From NCBI GenBank assembly GCA_020720705.1, contig DYOJ01000150.1, positions 1-6,116 of the forward strand: a stretch of DNA of 6,116 bases, given 5' to 3'. Positions 1-6,116 of this stretch are shown one piece after another. This DNA is from Acetofilamentum sp. (GTDB taxonomy: Bacteria > Bacteroidota > Bacteroidia > Bacteroidales > JAADGE01). The notes below the pieces were generated by a model. That model had not been told where the DNA came from, ran no database searches, and saw only the letters and a program-made list of their open reading frames with translations. The first letter of the stretch is position 1. Each line of letters starts with the position of its first letter. The translations under genes were made by a program, and so were the position numbers.

Positions 1-347
1 CTGTTGTAATTTAAACCGGCATTGTTATTTACAGTTAAGTTTGCAATATAATTGTTTGTGAAATTTGCCGCCATAGTTCCGCCCAAAGTTTGAGTCGAAA
101 TTCCTATAAATGAGAGCGTTGAAGTTGCAGTACTTGCATCAATTACTCCGGAATGTGAAAAAGAAGTTCCGTAAATATTTAAAATTTTTCCGTTTAAATT
201 AAATAAAGTTGCGGCATTTGTTGTGATATTATTGATGTATGAATCTGCATTTAAAATTACACCTCCGTTTGCTGTCGGGTTTGCAATTGTAAGAGTTCCT
301 GATTTATAATCGGTATAAGAAGCCGGAGGAAGTTCTTTTCCGGTTGT
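1..347 (-). repeat. Large repeat unit C3, cut by the window edge
   Basis: Residues 1924-2038 open with T-T-G-K-E-L-P (327-347) and keep L-N-G-K-I-L-N-I-Y-G and the T-L-S-F-I-G step that corresponds to K-L-T-F-I-G in C1 and C2. After that the sequence differs greatly from the core shared by C1 and C2 (S-T-Q-T-L-G-G-T-M and A-N-L-T-V-N-N-N instead). The unit continues past position 1. Confidence 0.75.
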
Positions 348-3300
348 TTGAGCCGCAGTTGCGGGCATGTAATTCAAATTGTAGGTTACTCCGCCTAAAT
401 TATAGGCGCAATTTAGTCCGGCAGCAATAGAACCGTTTGTGCGAGTGCAGGTTAAAGTTCCGACTGCATTTCCGAACGTTAAAGTTCCGGTTCCGCTTAA
501 AACGCCGCTTGTTAAAAATAATTGATTTTGTAAAAGAATATTTTGATTTAGATTTACCGAAGGATTTAATCCGGAAGTATTATTTATTGCAAAGCCTGTA
601 TATTTTCCGTTTCCGCCGTTAGTTCCGGTCATTTGCCAAATTCCTGTTCCTGAAATTGTTTGCAATGTTATTCCGTTCATTGTAATTATTGAACCGGTTT
701 GTGAAGCATCATCATAAATAATTCCATCGTTTACAATATTTCCTTTAACATTTAAGTTTCCGTTTCCATTGTAAGCATAAAAATTTCCACCTGCATAAAC
801 TGTTAAATTATTGATAGTTCCGCCGGCATCCCAAAAACCTGCACCGCCGGAAGTTCCTGCAAGTGTGTTGTAAACATCAACATCAGGAGTTGTAACAACA
901 CCTGCAAAAGTTTGATTTCTTAAATAATTTGCCTGTTGAGTTGTTCCGATAAATGTAAGTTTTGAACCTGCAACCGATGAATTTAAACCTGTATTGGCAA
1001 CTGCCGACCCATTGTTAAAAACTCCGGCACATCTTAAATTTTTACCGTTTAGATTTAAAGTAGCATTATTGTTTATTGTGAAATGAAAAACAGTAGCATC
1101 ATTTCCCAAAGTAATTCCGGCAGAATTTGTATTTACAATCGTTACAGTTCCGGCTGCTGGTGCTGTTGCAATTCCGTTCGGAAGTTCTTTTCCGGTTGTG
1201 TATCCGCCGGCAGGAGTTAGAGGATAATAATTTCCGTTAAAAGTTACAAGTCCCAAATTATAATCTACAGTCATTGCGGGGTCAATAAATCCGCCGACAC
1301 TTGTTCCGGCGGCAATACCCACATTCATTGTAAATGTTGTTGCAATTCCGGTTCCCAAAGTCAGAGTTCCGGTTCCTCCCAAAATACCTTCGGTTAAATA
1401 TAAACTGTTTTGAAGTGCAATGTTTTGATTTATAGTTACCGCCGGATTTAATCCGGAAGTATTATTTATTGCAAAACCTGAATATTTTCCGTTTCCGCCG
1501 TTAGTTCCGGTCATTTGCCAAATTCCTGTTCCTGAAATTGTTTGCAATGTTATTCCGTTCATTGTAATTATTGAACCGGTTTGTGAAGCATCATCATAAA
1601 TAATTCCATCGTTTACAATATTTCCTTTAACATTTAAGTTTCCGTTTCCATTGTAAGCATAAAAATTTCCACCTGCATAAACTGTTAAATTATTGATAGT
1701 TCCGCCGGCATCCCAAAAACCTGCACCGCCGGAAGTTCCTGCAAGTGTGTTGTAAACATCAACATCAGGAGTTGTAACAACACCTGCAAAAGTTTGATTT
1801 CTTAAATAATTTGCCTGTTGAGTTGTTCCGATAAATGTAAGTTTTGAACCTGCAACCGATGAATTTAAACCTTTGTCTGCAAGTGTAGATGCGTTATTAA
1901 AAGGACCTGCAATTCTAAGATTTTTTCCGTTCAAATGAAAAATAGCATCGTTTGCGGCACCGTTATCTGAAATTGTAAAACCGGAAACGGTAGCATCATT
2001 GCCCAATGTAACACCGGCTAAATCGTTGTTGTAAATATAAACGGTTCCGCCGGCAGGTGCGGTTGTAGTTCCGTTCGGAAGTTCTTTTCCGGTTGTGTAA
2101 CTGTTTGCCGGTAACAGACTGTAATAATTTGCATTGTAGGTAACTAAGGACAAATTATAATTAACATTTAAAGTCGGGTCAATAATTGCGCCGGGCATCG
2201 TATTACCTGACGTTCCTACATTTACAGTCATTGTTGAGGAAGCACCGATTCCCAAAGTTAGTGTTCCTGTTCCGGACAAAACACCGTCTAATAAATTCAA
2301 ATTATTTTGAACTGCAAAACTACAATTCAAATTAACCTTATCAATTGCAGACGAATTTTCAACAGTTAAATTATAAAGCCGTTCGGAAACGCCTGTTGTC
2401 CAAATTCCGGAACCGGAAATGGTTTGAGCCGCCGAGCCGTTCATGCGCAAAGTCGCTCCGGATACGGTGCTGATTGTTCCGGTATTTACAACATTTCCGC
2501 CGATGCTGTAAATTAGATTATTCATATTTAAAGTTCCGGCAGTAACCGTCAAGTTGTTGGCAATAGTAACAGATGTAGGCCAAACAAGGTAGCCGGTGCT
2601 TGTTTGAGTCGGACAATTCCAAATTAAATTTCCGACATTAAACGGCAGAGCAACAATTGATGGGTCGGTGTTCGTAATTCCGGTAATTTCGCAAGTTGAA
2701 GTTGTGCTCCAAGTTGCTGTTGGAATAATACCGCCGTTTCGGTTATGTATATATTTACTTTGGTCGTTAAAAAACATTGAACCGGCAGGAAAATTAGCGA
2801 CAACTCCGGTTGTTGTATTAACTAAGGTACCTGTCCCTTGCACGTATAAGTCTGAAACTGTGTTATTTGCCGCCGGTTCGCGCATGGTTACGGTGTGCCC
2901 GGTTTGAATGTAAACGGCTGTGCTGTTTAGGTAAGTCGGGGCAACAACAGCAGGAACGGGCGATGCAAAAGTTGGTTCACTTGCGGTTTCCCAAGTTGCG
3001 GCAACATCCCAAAAACCGTCTGTTACAGAACGATAATAAGAGAACGTTCCTGTTTTGGCGGTATATGAATTGGTCGCTGTCAGCGGTGCCGTAGCATTTG
3101 TAAGAGAATTACTTACGCTGATATTTCCGCCTGCGGCAGCACTCGGAAAATTTGACCACGTTGTTCCGTTCCAACGCGAATGAGCTAAATTTCCTTCCGT
3201 TCCGTTGATGTCCGAAGCCGGATATGCGTAAGACATTGTATAAGTGTATGTTGAAATTCCGGTACTTGAAAACACAAAATATCGGCTTAAAAAATCAGGT

Positions 3301-6116
3301 TCTGCACCCAAATTCGGGTGATTTGCATCAACTAAACGAAGACCGACAGTTCCGGCGGCTAAATTTGTTGAAAACGTGAGCGTTACCGGAGAATATTCCG
3401 TTGTTGAGGTCATATCGCCGACAGGAAATGTAAATGCAGAAGAAGCACCGGTTGCAAAATATTTCATAAATTGCCCCGAACCGTCAGCAACTACCATACT
3501 TGTTACCGATGGAGTTCCCAAAGCTTGCGAAGTTGCAGAATTTAATGTAAAATTATTAGCGCCCAGAATTAACAACCCTGAGTTTAAAGTTAAATTTCCT
3601 GAAATAGAAATCCCTTGATTTCCAAGAGAGAAACTGTTATCTCGATTTAATGAAAAATTAGCAAAACTTGGCGGATTTAGGGTAAATAAACCGTTTGGTA
3701 ACGTAAATGCAGTTCCGCCGGTATTCCCTGTTGTTCCGAAAACCAAAGAACTTGTGCCGGTCATTTCGAGAAATCCGGAAGTTTTTACAATGGGTGTATT
3801 TGAATTTTGGAAAGTCAAACTATAAGTTCCGTTAATATAAAATCTATTTGCAGATGTCAATGTTAAAATTCCGTTAAAGGTCGTATTTCCTTGCATGTAA
3901 ACACCATAAGTTGCGGCAGAGTTATTTAATTCAAAATTTGTATAACTTCCTGTACCATTGATATATTGAGAATTATTTGTAGCAACATTACAAATAATTT
4001 TTCCGGAACCGATTTGAAACCCGTTATTTACAATTGTCGGATTTCCTATGCCTTTTATATTGACATCATACGAAGAAATATCAAATACTTTATTTGTTCC
4101 GATTGTTAAATAATTCAAATTCAAACCGGCTTGGAGAATTACTCCGCTACCGTGCGAATTTTCTATTTGTAAATTGTATAAAAGTGAACCGGTATAAGTG
4201 CCGATGTTAAAATTTTGAGATGCAGAACCTTCTAAAATCAGTTTTGATGAAACCGAATTTCCGGTTAAAGTTCCGTTGTTGGTATAAGTTCCTCCCAAAT
4301 AAAGCCATTGACCGTTTAAGGTTAAGTTGCTGCCTCCCAAGTTTGTAATATCCAAATTACCTTTTATGCGTGTAGCACCCACTAAGCGCACAAAACGAGT
4401 TGCGGCATTTGTTGCAGTATTGTCAATAATCACATTATCAAGCCCGAATGTATTTGAAGTTGCAGTTGTATGAATATCAAAACCTTCGGTAGAGCCGGCA
4501 AGCGTTGAAACTCCGTCTCCGAATTTTATGGTTGAACCGACAAAATTATAAGTTCCTGTTGTCGCAGCTAAATATAATGAATAACCTCCTCCGGTTGCAC
4601 TATGCGGATTCAATACTGTTAGAGTTCCGCCTGTAAACGATACCGCCGAAGCATTTGTTCCGGCAAAATACAAAAGCTGAATTCCACCTGACAAAGCTGT
4701 ACCGCCGACAGGTTGAGGGTCTATGTATAAATTTCCGGAGGTCATAGTAAAAACGCTGGTTGGTTGCGAGAAATACAAACCGCCGTAAGTATATAAATTT
4801 CCGCCATTAATTTCTAAAACACCGTTAGTTGAAAAGTCAAGATAGGTTGAATTATTTCCGCCACCCCATTTGAACGTGCCTGCGTCAATTTGCAAAGTTC
4901 CGTTTATTGTTGAAGCACCTGAACTGCTTGCATTTGTAACTCCGGCATTAATTTGTTGAACAACAGCTGATGCATTATTTATCCATAATCTTGCAGGAGT
5001 AGCAGAAATAGTAACTGCACCATAATAAGGATTTAAAGTAGAAGCACTTGAAAGTTTGAATGTTCCGTTCGTTAACGTCAAACTATTCCCTATGGCAGTT
5101 CTTGCATATTGAGTTATAACTCTCTGAATATCAATGATTTTAGTTTTATCAGTTCCTTTATTTACAATGATATTGAAGAAATCGCAAGTTGCGCCCGAAC
5201 CTGTAACCGTATTTGAAGTTGCACCTGTAAAAGTCGTTGTAACGCCGGCGGTTGTAAATAGGTCTAAAACGCCGTCCACAAGTAAGTTTCCTCCGATTGA
5301 AAGATTATGGGTAGTCAAAGCACTTGTTCCGGCTGTGATTGTTCCGTTTGTTTCAACAGATACATTCCCGGAAACAGTAAAAGTTCGAGCCGTAGTCGGG
5401 AAACGAAGCGTTCCGTCTGCAATCCTTAAATTTCCGGCAATAGTTACTGCACCGTCGGGTTCTGCAATTCGAGTGGAACTGTTAATTTCAAAATTTCCGA
5501 ATGTTTGTGCCCAACCGGTTGGAGTTGTGACATTTACGCCTGATATTTTACAAGTTGAAGATATGTTCCAAGATGCAGTTGGCAGTACGCCGCCACTCAT
5601 ATTATGATAATATTCCGAACCTGACAAAAATTGCAAACGTGTAACTGCACCTGTAACCACGCCGCCGTTATTCAGAATTATGCCTCCGTTGTTTACAGAA
5701 GTTATTGTTGTTGAATATGTTGTATTAAAAGAATTTGTAAAAGCGGTATTTGCATTTATAATTAAATTACCCGAAATATCAGCAAGTTGTCCTGCGGTTG
5801 TATTAAAAGCAATTCCGAGTTGATTGGTTCCCGTACTGCTGATTTGTAATGTAGAACTTGCATCAACGACCAAGTTATTTGTTGCCGTGAGTCCGCCGAT
5901 GTTCAACGTTTGAGCTGCGGCAGCCGACTGCAAACTCACATTTGTATTGTTCGTTACAAACAATTGTCGGATAGTTTGCGAAGGAACGGCTGTAACCGAA
6001 ATGGCTCTGCCGTCGTTAAATTGCAAAATATCCGTTGTTGCCGGTGTAACTCTGTTAGGCGACCAGTTTGTAGAAACCGCCCAACTTGCCCCGTCTGCAC
6101 CAATCCAAGTATAAGT
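1..6116 (-). CDS. Giant beta-strand repeat surface/secreted protein, internal fragment open at both ends
   Basis: One uninterrupted minus-strand frame fills the window: 2038 complete codons plus two bases, with no in-frame stop and no start that can be assigned. The product is rich in Gly, Asn, Thr, Ser and Ala, has few charged residues and few cysteines, and reads as short beta strands separated by G-N or N-G turns, as in parallel beta-helix or stacked-strand proteins. It carries two W-rich caps (residues 3-36 and 1026-1078), two homologous S-T-C modules (161-211 and 1114-1171), a globular-looking interlude (874-1021) and a C-proximal array of about 290-residue units (1220-2038). Such architecture is known from very long Bacteroidota cell-surface or secreted proteins, often type IX secretion substrates. 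Adhesion or surface-layer function is inferred only; no catalytic motif is visible. The signal peptide and any sorting domain would lie beyond 6116 and below 1. Confidence is high for coding and strand, moderate for family, low for function. Confidence 0.95.
348..1199 (-). repeat. Large repeat unit C2 (284 residues)
   Basis: Residues 1640-1923 start with T-T-G-K-E-L-P (1179-1199) and repeat C1 in order: L-G-N-D-A-T-V, L-N-G-K-N-L-R-C-A-G, the shared core, then Q-N-Q-L-F-L-T-S-G-V-L-S-G-T-G-T-L. Its last part is shortened and altered: the F-I-D-P segment of C1 is absent, replaced by a segment with two Cys (L-T-C-T-R and L-N-C-A-Y). The core is almost base-for-base the same as in C1, while the flanks are clearly diverged. 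Confidence 0.85.
562..990 (-). repeat. Near-identical 429-bp direct repeat, copy 2
   Basis: Aligned with 1444-1872 at a constant offset of 882 bases, these 429 bases differ only at 594 and 599. From 600 to 990, 391 bases are identical. One difference is synonymous (Gly GGC/GGT) and the other changes Thr to Ser (K-Y-T-G versus K-Y-S-G). The perfectly identical part encodes 130 identical residues, from G-L-N-S-S to G-K-Y. Immediately past 990 the match collapses. Confidence 0.97.
1200..2096 (-). repeat. Large repeat unit C1 (299 residues)
   Basis: Residues 1341-1639 start with T-T-G-K-E-L-P (2076-2096). Next come L-G-N-D-A-T-V and L-N-G-K-N-L-R-I-A-G, then a long core from G-L-N-S-S-V-A-G-S-K-L-T-F to G-N-G-K-Y that is identical to unit C2, then Q-N-S-L-Y-L-T-E-G-I-L and F-I-D-P. 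Compared with C2 the first part is 5 residues longer and the last part 10 residues longer, always in whole codons. Relationship to C2 and C3 is certain; structural role as stacked strands is inferred. Confidence 0.85.
1444..1872 (-). repeat. Near-identical 429-bp direct repeat, copy 1
   Basis: Partner of 562-990, in the same orientation and the same reading frame (the 882-base offset is 294 codons). Differences are at 1476 and 1481 only. The identical run is 1482-1872. It forms the middle of unit C1. Sequence on both sides is homologous to, but well diverged from, the corresponding flanks of the other copy. Confidence 0.97.
2097..2459 (-). repeat. Large repeat array, half unit (C0b)
   Basis: Residues 1220-1340 correspond to the second half of the large unit: M-N-G-S-A-A-Q-T-I-S-G-S-G-I-W, then V-Q-N-N-L-N-L-L-D-G-V-L-S-G-T-G-T-L-T-L-G, then I-I-D-P-T-L-N-V-N-Y-N-L and N-Y-Y-S-L-L-P-A. 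The same order is seen at 1200-1580 (Q-T-I-S-G-T-G-I-W; G-G-T-G-T-L-T-L-G; F-I-D-P-A-M-T-V-D-Y-N-L). There is no matching first half ahead of it, so the array starts with a partial unit. It ends directly at T-T-G-K-E-L-P of the next unit. Confidence 0.7.
2460..2603 (-). other. Strand linker between S-T-C module B and the large repeats
   Basis: Residues 1172-1219 include V-T-I-A-N-N-L-T-V-T-A-G-T-L-N-M and G-G-N-V-V-N-T-G-T-I-S. These are ordinary strand-turn units. The G-N-V-V-N-T-G-T-I piece resembles K-G-N-I-V-N-D-G-I-I inside the large units, so this linker may be a degenerate end of a further repeat unit. Confidence 0.45.
2604..2777 (-). repeat. S-T-C module B (protein-level repeat of module A)
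   Basis: Residues 1114-1171 carry M-F-F-N-D-Q-S-K-Y-I-H-N, G-G-I-I-P-T-A-T-W, T-S-T-C-E-I-T-G and G-N-L-I-W-N-C-P-T-Q. Homology with 5484-5636 is evident at protein level but the DNA has diverged, so the duplication is old. This copy keeps two cysteines, at S-T-C and W-N-C-P, which could pair; module A has only the first. It is preceded by a short strand linker (2778-2882) and followed by strands (2460-2603) leading into the large repeat array. Confidence 0.7.
2883..3041 (-). other. W-rich cap 2 with G-F-W-D...T-W-E and Q-T-G-H-T-V-T-M
   Basis: Residues 1026-1078 read S-Y-Y-R-S-V-T-D-G-F-W-D-V-A-A-T-W-E, followed about 25 residues later by V-Y-I-Q-T-G-H-T-V-T-M (Q-T-G-H-T-V-T-M at 2883-2906). 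The 'G-x-W-x-x-x-x-T-W-E ... I-x-x-G-H-T-V-T' signature is a familiar opener of strand-repeat domains in Bacteroidota secreted proteins. It plays the same positional role as the cap at 6009-6116: each is followed by strands and then an S-T-C module. Confidence 0.65.
3054..3497 (-). other. Globular interlude with F-P-V-G-D and R-W-N-G-T-T-W motifs
   Basis: Residues 874-1021 break the strand-turn rhythm. They run M-V-V-A-D-G-S-G-Q-F-M-K-Y-F, then F-T-F-P-V-G-D-M (F-P-V-G-D-M at 3411-3428), then Y-S-P-V-T-L-T-F, then D-A-N-H-P-N, S-R-Y-F-V-F and finally S-R-W-N-G-T-T-W. Sequences of this kind, where a 'K-x-F ... F-P-V-G ... Y-x-P-V-T' block ends a strand region, are common in secreted Bacteroidota repeat proteins and probably form a separate beta-sandwich. 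Aromatic residues are denser here than in the flanking repeats. Function is unknown. It separates two architecturally parallel halves, each opening with a W-rich cap. Confidence 0.6.
3498..5126 (-). other. Long beta-strand repeat region (probable beta-helix)
   Basis: Residues 331-873 form the longest uniform part. Strand-turn units recur irregularly every 20 to 40 residues: G-N-S-L-T-L-T-N-G-T-F-K-L, N-G-T-L-Q-I-D-A-G-T-F-K-W, G-G-N-L-Y-T-Y-G-G, S-G-N-L-Y-I-D-P, K-G-N-L-D-I-T-N-L-G-G and S-G-N-L-T-L-N-S-G. Unlike the C-proximal array, the units are divergent and share no long nucleotide identity that I can see, so this is an old repeat region. No enzymatic motif or membrane segment is visible. 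The likely role is a long rigid stalk or scaffold, inferred from composition and periodicity. Confidence 0.55.
5127..5483 (-). other. Beta-strand stretch ending in N-K-G-T block
   Basis: Residues 212-330. The first part has regular strands such as V-T-I-A-G-N-L-R-I-A-D-G-T, S-G-N-V-S-V-E-T-N-G-T and G-G-N-L-L-V-D-G-V-L-D-L. It closes with a block at 5127-5186 (residues 311-330) of the form C-D-F-F-N-I-I-V-N-K-G-T-D-K-T followed by K-I-I-D-I. That block is markedly more charged than its surroundings, with four Lys and three Asp in 20 residues. Blocks of the type 'F-x-N-I-x-V-N-K-G' mark the edge of strand modules in related giant proteins; the exact role is not known. Confidence 0.5.
5484..5636 (-). 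repeat. S-T-C module A (protein-level repeat)
   Basis: Residues 161-211 read L-Q-F-L-S-G-S-E-Y-Y-H-N, then G-G-V-L-P-T-A-S-W, then S-S-T-C-K-I-S-G and finish with F-G-N-F-E-I. The module is clearly homologous to 2604-2777: shared positions include H-N, G-G, P-T-A-x-W, S-T-C-x-I-x-G, a T-x-P turn and G-N-(F/L). Compared with module B it is missing the second Cys and the Trp of W-N-C-P, having E-I-N-S instead. This block recurs in large Bacteroidota surface proteins as far as I recall; its role is unknown to me. Confidence 0.7.
5637..6008 (-). other. Beta-strand repeat stretch 1
   Basis: Residues 37-160 alternate short hydrophobic strands with Asn/Gly turns, for example L-V-V-D-A-S-S-T-L-Q-I, S-G-N-L-I-I-N-A-N and G-G-I-I-L-N-N-G-G. 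No motif with a known activity is seen. It links the first W-rich cap to S-T-C module A and probably forms the first rungs of a beta-helix or stacked sheet; the fold is inferred from composition only. Confidence 0.5.
6009..6116 (-). other. W-rich cap 1 (W-x-G...W...N-W-S-P-N...D-x-x-x-F)
   Basis: Residues 1-36 carry Trp at 4, 12 and 18 in the pattern T-W-I-G-A-D-G-A-S-W followed by T-N-W-S-P-N and then T-D-I-L-Q-F. This pattern commonly opens beta-strand repeat regions in large secreted proteins of Bacteroidota and some other bacteria, often soon after the signal peptide. I therefore infer that the true N-terminus may not be far beyond 6116, though an internal position, like that of the second cap at 2883-3041, is equally possible. 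Confidence 0.6.

Noticed and set aside
437..622. Plus-strand open frame of 61 codons
   Set aside because: Arg/Leu/Phe-rich antisense shadow overlapping the near-identical repeat copy; no supporting motif.
562..1872. Insertion sequence or transposon direct repeat
   Set aside because: The repeated 429 bp is in frame within one coding sequence, has no inverted terminal repeats or transposase, and flanks are homologous repeat units rather than target-site duplications.
327..2096. CRISPR-like spaced repeats
   Set aside because: The 20-bp identities recur at 852- and 897-base spacing and are in-frame codons for T-T-G-K-E-L-P, not a repeat-spacer array.
2668..3094. Two overlapping plus-strand open frames (2668-2907 and 2867-3094)
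   Set aside because: Both are antisense to W-rich cap 2 and S-T-C module B, which are clearly coding on the minus strand; they lack domain content.
3376..3618. Plus-strand open frame of 80 codons
   Set aside because: Antisense to the F-P-V-G-D interlude; no family resemblance.
5134..5607. Plus-strand open frame of 157 codons
   Set aside because: It lies antisense to the minus-strand gene. Its product is Val/Pro/Ala-rich in the way expected from reading Gly/Asn/Thr codons backwards, has no recognisable domain, and overlaps the conserved S-T-C module A and N-K-G-T block on the other strand.
1..6116. Overabundant short word t-t-c-c-g (c-g-g-a-a on the minus strand) as an uptake or binding sequence
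   Set aside because: The word falls mostly in fixed frame as (T/S/A)CC-GGA-A codons for Thr/Ser/Ala-Gly-Asn/Thr, so codon preference in a Gly/Asn/Thr-rich protein explains it.
1..6116. Internal promoters, terminators or RNA genes
   Set aside because: AT-rich patches and small inverted repeats occur but lie within an open coding frame with repeat-conserved protein sequence; none stands out as a site.

Overview
The window lies entirely inside one giant protein-coding gene on the minus strand. Reading from 6116 down to 1, in the frame whose codons occupy plus positions 6114-6116, 6111-6113 and so on to 3-5, I translated all 2038 complete codons and met no stop. Neither the start nor the stop codon is present, so the gene continues past both edges. 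There are no RNA genes, mobile elements, CRISPR arrays, promoters or terminators that I can support. Short plus-strand open frames are antisense shadows of this gene.

The protein is rich in Gly, Asn, Thr, Ser and Ala, poor in charged residues, and made of short alternating beta strands and turns (the recurring pattern G/N-N-L-x-I/V/L-x-x-G-x-L/F). It contains tryptophan-rich blocks, a G-H-T-V-T-M block and a central F-P-V-G-D block. This is the usual look of very large secreted or surface 'beta strand repeat' proteins of Bacteroidota and close relatives (FCB group), commonly exported by the type IX secretion system. The moderate-to-low GC and the preference for GGA, ACA, GCA, AAT and TTA codons fit such a host. 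Export route and adhesive function are inferences, because the signal peptide and any C-terminal sorting domain lie outside the window.

Layout in protein order, from high to low coordinates: a W-rich cap (6009-6116); beta strands (5637-6008); an S-T-C module A (5484-5636); strands including an N-K-G-T block (5127-5483); a long beta-strand region (3498-5126); a probable globular interlude with F-P-V-G-D and R-W-N-G-T-T-W (3054-3497); a second W-rich cap with G-H-T-V-T-M (2883-3041); a second S-T-C module B (2604-2777); then large repeats, namely a half unit (2097-2459), two full units of 299 and 284 residues (1200-2096, 348-1199) and a third cut by the window edge (1-347). Each of these last three units opens with T-T-G-K-E-L-P.

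The most notable signal is a 429-bp stretch inside the two full units (562-990 and 1444-1872) that differs at only two bases, with 391 bp perfectly identical, while both flanks have diverged strongly. That points to recent duplication or gene conversion in an otherwise old repeat array. I see no sign of a novel multi-gene system here. The interest is in the architecture and repeat evolution of one giant surface protein.
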